Source: Blastocatellia bacterium (lineage in GTDB: Bacteria > Acidobacteriota > Blastocatellia > Pyrinomonadales > Pyrinomonadaceae). From it: DNA of 7,684 nucleotides. The notes beneath the pieces are model-generated. The model saw only the letters and a program-made list of their open reading frames with translations, had not been told where the DNA came from and searched no databases. Positions within the stretch are counted from its first letter, which is position 1, and every line of letters starts with the position of its first letter. A program made the translations under genes and the position numbers. The DNA lies in contig JACDAY010000072.1 in NCBI GenBank assembly GCA_013695195.1, forward strand, positions 1 to 7,684, in the 5' to 3' direction. Below are positions 5,412 to 7,684 of this stretch, one piece after another.

Positions 5412-6220
5412 CCCCGCGAATATCGGCTTCGAGCTATTCGAACACCGCACCTCTCATATGGAGTTTTCTATACGGCTCCAATCGCGGACGCTATGAATTA
5501 ATTTTAGACACCGCTCCTGCCCGCTCACTCGAGCTTTTGTTGCAGAATCGCGTGGATGCCGCGCTCGTTCCGGTAATTGCTTTTCAATTACTTGACGGCG
5601 TTCGTCTCATCCCCGATGTCTGCGTAGGCGCAAAAGAAAAGGTACGAAGCGTTTGCCTCATTACAAAAGGCAAAGATTTGAGCCAGGTTAAAACCGTCTC
5701 GCTGGACACTTCGTCTAAAACTTCCGTTTATCTGACGAAAATTATCTTTCGTGAATTTCTGGGTTTTGAACCGGTTTGGAAGGACGCGGCACCAGATTTG
5801 GAAGCGATGTTGGACGAATCGGACTGTGCGTTGCTGATCGGCGATCCGGCACTCAACTTGTCAGAACTACCTGCGGTAGCGGGTGGTTTATCAATAAGAA
5901 CATTCGACTTGGCCGGACTCTGGCGACAGTACAGCGGCCTCGGTTTTGTGTTTGCGATGTGGATGACACGCAAAGAAAGCTGCGAAATAGATTTTGCAGC
6001 CGCCCGGAGCGAAGGGCTTTTGCATTTGGAGGAAATTATTTCTAATTATATATCAGAGAATGCCCTAAAGCGCGAAGATCTGTTGTCCTATTTGTCCGAA
6101 AATATCTCTTATTCGATCGACGATTCAATGCAAAAAGGCCTTGGGCTTTATTTTGAGTTGGCAGCAAAAAATGGATTGATCGAGACCAATAAGCCGCTCA
6201 CGTTTACCGGCGATAATTAG
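5408..6220 (+). CDS. mqnA: Chorismate dehydratase (futalosine-pathway menaquinone synthesis)
   Basis: MqnA removes water from chorismate to give 3-[(1-carboxyvinyl)oxy]benzoate, the first committed step of the futalosine route to menaquinone, in the cytoplasm. The 270-residue length is normal. The protein has the periplasmic-binding-protein-like fold expected of the family: ISASSYSNTAPLIWSF (5-20) as first strand and pocket, NRVDAALVPVIAF (47-59), KVRSVCLITK (78-87), the conserved VSLDTSSKTSV (97-107), LLIGDPAL (142-149), DLAGLW (167-172), and a helical C-terminus. The ATG at 5408 overlaps the stop of the GNAT gene (ATGA). No separate Shine-Dalgarno is visible, so initiation by translational coupling is likely. 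The start fits the family because strand one begins at once. mqnC follows on the same strand after a 384-bp gap. The stop overlaps the tail of a small ORF on the other strand by 3 bp. Confidence 0.94.
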   Translation: MTPRISASSYSNTAPLIWSFLYGSNRGRYELILDTAPARSLELLLQNRVDAALVPVIAFQLLDGVRLIPDVCVGAKEKVRSVCLITKGKDLSQVKTVSLDTSSKTSVYLTKIIFREFLGFEPVWKDAAPDLEAMLDESDCALLIGDPALNLSELPAVAGGLSIRTFDLAGLWRQYSGLGFVFAMWMTRKESCEIDFAAARSEGLLHLEEIISNYISENALKREDLLSYLSENISYSIDDSMQKGLGLYFELAAKNGLIETNKPLTFTGDN

Positions 6221-6318
6221 AACAGCCCGGATTGAAATAGCAGCAGCCAGCCCGCCACTATAACGAATACCAGCAAACCCAGATCGGTTGTTCCTATTTG
6301 TTGTTCTTGGTTTTGCAT
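6217..6318 (-). CDS. Putative single-span membrane microprotein (33 aa), unrecognised
   Basis: A 33-codon ORF with ATG at 6318-6316 and TAA at 6219-6217. The N-terminus MQNQEQQIGTTD is polar and Gln-rich. It is followed by a near-perfect membrane segment of about 19-21 residues (LLVFVIVAGWLLLF within 15-28) and a short QSGLF end. The segregation of polar and hydrophobic halves, rather than random composition, is the main evidence. No strong Shine-Dalgarno is visible (a weak GAG about 11 nt upstream). It lies tail-to-tail with mqnA, sharing the stop region TTAG, and fills part of the gap before mqnC. It could be a small regulatory or assembly subunit of a membrane complex, or a type I toxin-like peptide. 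I cannot choose, and a chance ORF remains possible. Confidence 0.45.
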   Translation of the reverse strand: MQNQEQQIGTTDLGLLVFVIVAGWLLLFQSGLF

Positions 6319-6440
6319 ATGGCTAATTACTCATTAAATAACTACACAGTTAATCGCTTAAAATTTCACAATAAAATATTAAAAGGCTAAAAAAAGTTTT
6401 GGTAAAGTTCGTTGAATAGACGGGTAAAGGCTGATTATTT

Positions 6441-6473
6441 GCAGATATTCGGAAAAAGATTTTTTTCATCTGC
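6441..6473 (+). other. Interrupted hairpin upstream of mqnC
   Basis: Outer arms GCAGAT (6441-6446) and ATCTGC (6468-6473) pair perfectly, and inner arms GAAAAA (6452-6457) and TTTTTC (6462-6467) pair perfectly around a 4-nt loop. A 5-nt left bulge ATTCG separates the two stems. It is not a standard terminator, because the T-run is inside the stem and no T-tract follows. It lies before the predicted mqnC start, so it would act as DNA or in read-through RNA from mqnA. Confidence 0.4.
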
Positions 6474-6480
6474 GAAAGCG

Positions 6481-6510
6481 CGGTCAATCTCGGTCGAAAA
6501 CGGTCAAAAT
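6481..6510 (+). repeat. Three phased CGGTC direct repeats (10-bp period)
   Basis: CGGTC begins at 6481, 6491 and 6501, each followed by a 5-nt AT-rich filler (AATCT, GAAAA, AAAAT). The exact one-helical-turn spacing puts all copies on the same DNA face. They lie about 75-100 bp upstream of the predicted mqnC transcription start, a usual place for activator sites. The binding protein is unknown. Confidence 0.5.
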
Positions 6511-6567
6511 AATCCCATGAACATTCGAGGCCGTTTACTGGATATTGTGCCATTTCGTATTTTATTT

Positions 6568-6576
6568 TGTTAGAAT
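6568..6576 (+). promoter_or_regulatory. Predicted extended -10 promoter of mqnC
   Basis: TGT followed by TAGAAT (6571-6576) gives an extended -10, with a 5/6 match to TATAAT. No good -35 lies at 17 bp (TGCCAT at 6548), which extended -10 promoters tolerate and which fits dependence on an activator. Transcription would begin near 6583, giving a leader of about 22 nt that contains the ribosome-binding site. Confidence 0.45.
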
Positions 6577-6590
6577 AATATCGAAGAATC

Positions 6591-6597
6591 AGGTGAG
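6591..6597 (+). promoter_or_regulatory. Ribosome-binding site of mqnC
   Basis: AGGTGAG ends 7 nt before the ATG at 6605. It is the strongest Shine-Dalgarno in the window and fixes the mqnC start. Confidence 0.75.
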
Positions 6598-6604
6598 AAT
6601 TTTA

Positions 6605-7684
6605 ATGGAAAAAACGATTCAGCCAATTTTGGATAAAACTTTGGACGGCGAGCGATTGACTGGCGGAGATTGCACTACGCTTTTAGAATCGAACGATTTT
6701 GTCCGTATCGGGCTGGCCGCACACGAGATTCGGATGCGGAAAAACCCAACCGATGTAGTTACATACATCATCGACCGCAACATCAATTACACCAATGTCT
6801 GCAACGTCGTCTGCACGTTTTGCGCGTTTTACCGGCGGCCGGGCAAGCCGGCCACGTATGTTCATTCGATAGAAGAAATTTGCAAACGGATCGACGAAAC
6901 CATCGCTCTCGGCGGCAGCGGAGTTTTGATGCAGGGCGGCCTGCACCCGGATTTTAATATCGAATGGTACGAAAATCTTTTATCCACTTTGCACGCAAAA
7001 TACCCGAAATTTCAGCTTCACTGCTTTTCGCCGCCCGAAATTCACAACATTTCGCTGATCTCGAAACTCGATTATGTGTCGATCATGCAGAGGTTGAAGG
7101 ACGCTGGTTTGAACTCGATGCCCGGCGGCGGCGGCGAGATTTTGGACGACGAGGTCCGCGCACGCGTTTCAACTAAATGCAACACACAGCAGTGGCTCGA
7201 CGTGATGCGCGCGGTTCACAAAGTCGGCTTGCGCTCGACGGCGACGATGATGTTCGGCATCGGCGACAATGTTTCGCACCGTGTAAACCATTTGCAAAGA
7301 ATCCGCGACGTTCAGGACGAAACCGGCGGATTCAGCGCGTTCATCCCGTGGACATTCCAACGCGAAAACACCGCCCTCGGCCGTAAAATAAAGGAAGAGC
7401 CGACTGGAATTGATTATCTGAAAATGGTCGCCGTTTCGCGCCTTTTTCTCGATAACGTCCAACACATTCAATCGTCGTGGCTGACGCAAGGTTTGCGCTT
7501 GGGACAAACCGCTTTGCGTTTCGGCGCGGACGATATGGGTTCGATTATGATTGAAGAAAACGTCGTCTCGGCGGCAGGCGCGAACACCGAAGCAAACGAA
7601 AAAGAATTGCGCTATCAAATTTCCGAAGCCGGTTTCGTTCCGCAACAACGCGATATTTTATATAAATACGTCAACCGCGAAAAT
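6605..7684 (+). CDS. mqnC: Cyclic dehypoxanthine futalosine synthase, radical SAM (3' truncated by window edge)
   Basis: MqnC is the radical SAM enzyme that cyclises dehypoxanthine futalosine, forming the second ring of the menaquinone naphthoquinone precursor. There are 360 codons without a stop, close to the usual full length, so only a short tail is missing. The [4Fe-4S] motif is CNVVCTFC (C66, C70, C73), in the hallmark context VVTYIIDRNINYTNVC (51-66) and CAFYRRPG (73-80). The rest matches the family in order: LMQGGLHPD, WYENLL, SPPEI, RLKDAGLNSMPGGGGEIL, STATMMFGIGD, FIPWTFQRENTALG, SSWLTQGLRLGQ, RFGADDMGS and EENVVSAAG. The RRPG form, the GIDYLKMVAVSRLFLDNV stretch and the LHPD motif suit MqnC better than the related MqnE or CofH. 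It has its own promoter and ribosome-binding site, so it can be expressed apart from mqnA, with which it shares the pathway. Confidence 0.96.
   Translation, partial: MEKTIQPILDKTLDGERLTGGDCTTLLESNDFVRIGLAAHEIRMRKNPTDVVTYIIDRNINYTNVCNVVCTFCAFYRRPGKPATYVHSIEEICKRIDETIALGGSGVLMQGGLHPDFNIEWYENLLSTLHAKYPKFQLHCFSPPEIHNISLISKLDYVSIMQRLKDAGLNSMPGGGGEILDDEVRARVSTKCNTQQWLDVMRAVHKVGLRSTATMMFGIGDNVSHRVNHLQRIRDVQDETGGFSAFIPWTFQRENTALGRKIKEEPTGIDYLKMVAVSRLFLDNVQHIQSSWLTQGLRLGQTALRFGADDMGSIMIEENVVSAAGANTEANEKELRYQISEAGFVPQQRDILYKYVNREN

Larger units (their letters stand above)
6319..6604. other. AT-rich intergenic region upstream of mqnC
   Basis: These 286 bp hold no supported gene. In order they contain an AT-rich stretch (6319-6410) upstream of the minus-strand microprotein, an interrupted hairpin (6441-6473), three CGGTC repeats at 10-bp spacing (6481-6510), an extended -10 promoter (6568-6576) and the mqnC ribosome-binding site. 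The open frame on the minus strand at 6350-6553 looks like chance: it covers the mqnC promoter and resembles no protein I know. Confidence 0.6.

Noticed and set aside
6319..6390. 23-codon plus-strand ORF (MANYSLNNY...) starting back to back with the microprotein at CATATG
   Set aside because: AT-rich, composition looks random (Asn, Lys, Leu), no ribosome-binding site. The shared CATATG is probably coincidence.
6350..6553. 67-codon minus-strand ORF upstream of mqnC
   Set aside because: It covers the mqnC promoter, hairpin and repeats, has no clear ribosome-binding site, and its protein shows no recognisable domain or organised hydrophobic pattern. Probably chance.
7169..7648. 159-codon minus-strand ORF opposite mqnC
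   Set aside because: mqnC is unmistakable on the other strand across the entire stretch. The antisense frame is Arg/Asn/His-rich with no recognisable motif.

Overview
The window is about 7.7 kb of ordinary bacterial chromosome with roughly balanced base composition, densely coding on both strands. I see no insertion sequence, CRISPR array, tRNA or rRNA gene, or prophage signature. A PpiD/SurA-type periplasmic chaperone anchored in the inner membrane points to a Gram-negative cell. MqnA and MqnC indicate menaquinone made by the futalosine route. Together with the general look of the proteins this would suit an Acidobacteriota-like (perhaps Blastocatellia) genome, but that placement is an impression from memory and not a computed result.

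Layout. (1) 1-542 (+): 3' part of a LivF-type ABC ATPase. (2) 564-2546 (-): PpiD-like peptidyl-prolyl isomerase, convergent with livF. (3) 2547-2842: divergent control region with a good promoter for the isomerase gene and a weaker start-proximal one for nadK. (4) 2843-3724 (+): NAD kinase. (5) 3757-5049 (-): a probable operon of a kynurenine-formamidase-like cyclase-family hydrolase, an alkyltransferase-like (Atl) DNA-damage protein with PWQR in place of PCHR, and perhaps a 71-residue protein of unknown function. (6) 5050-5126: a compact divergent promoter region. (7) 5127-6220 (+): a small YjdJ-type GNAT-fold protein overlapping by ATGA with mqnA (chorismate dehydratase). (8) 6217-6318 (-): a 33-residue hydrophobic single-span ORF tail-to-tail with mqnA. 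(9) 6319-6604: an AT-rich noncoding region with an interrupted hairpin, three CGGTC repeats at exact 10-bp spacing, an extended -10 promoter and a good ribosome-binding site. (10) 6605-end (+): mqnC, cut by the window edge.

How the genes work together. MqnA and MqnC catalyse the entry step and a later cyclisation of the futalosine pathway; MqnE, MqnB or another nucleosidase, and MqnD are not in view. The other genes are housekeeping: envelope folding, NADP supply, alkylation-damage recognition and amino-acid import. Two kinds of gene start recur. ppiD and mqnC have TGnTAGAAT-type extended -10 elements and recognisable ribosome-binding sites. nadK, the cyclase and the GNAT gene lack an obvious Shine-Dalgarno and have candidate -10 elements only 5-10 nt before the ATG, which suggests leaderless or near-leaderless mRNAs.

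I do not see a convincing new multi-gene system. The best leads for novelty are the 33-residue membrane microprotein between mqnA and mqnC, the phased repeats upstream of mqnC, the 71-residue orphan behind the Atl gene, and the start-proximal promoter architecture.
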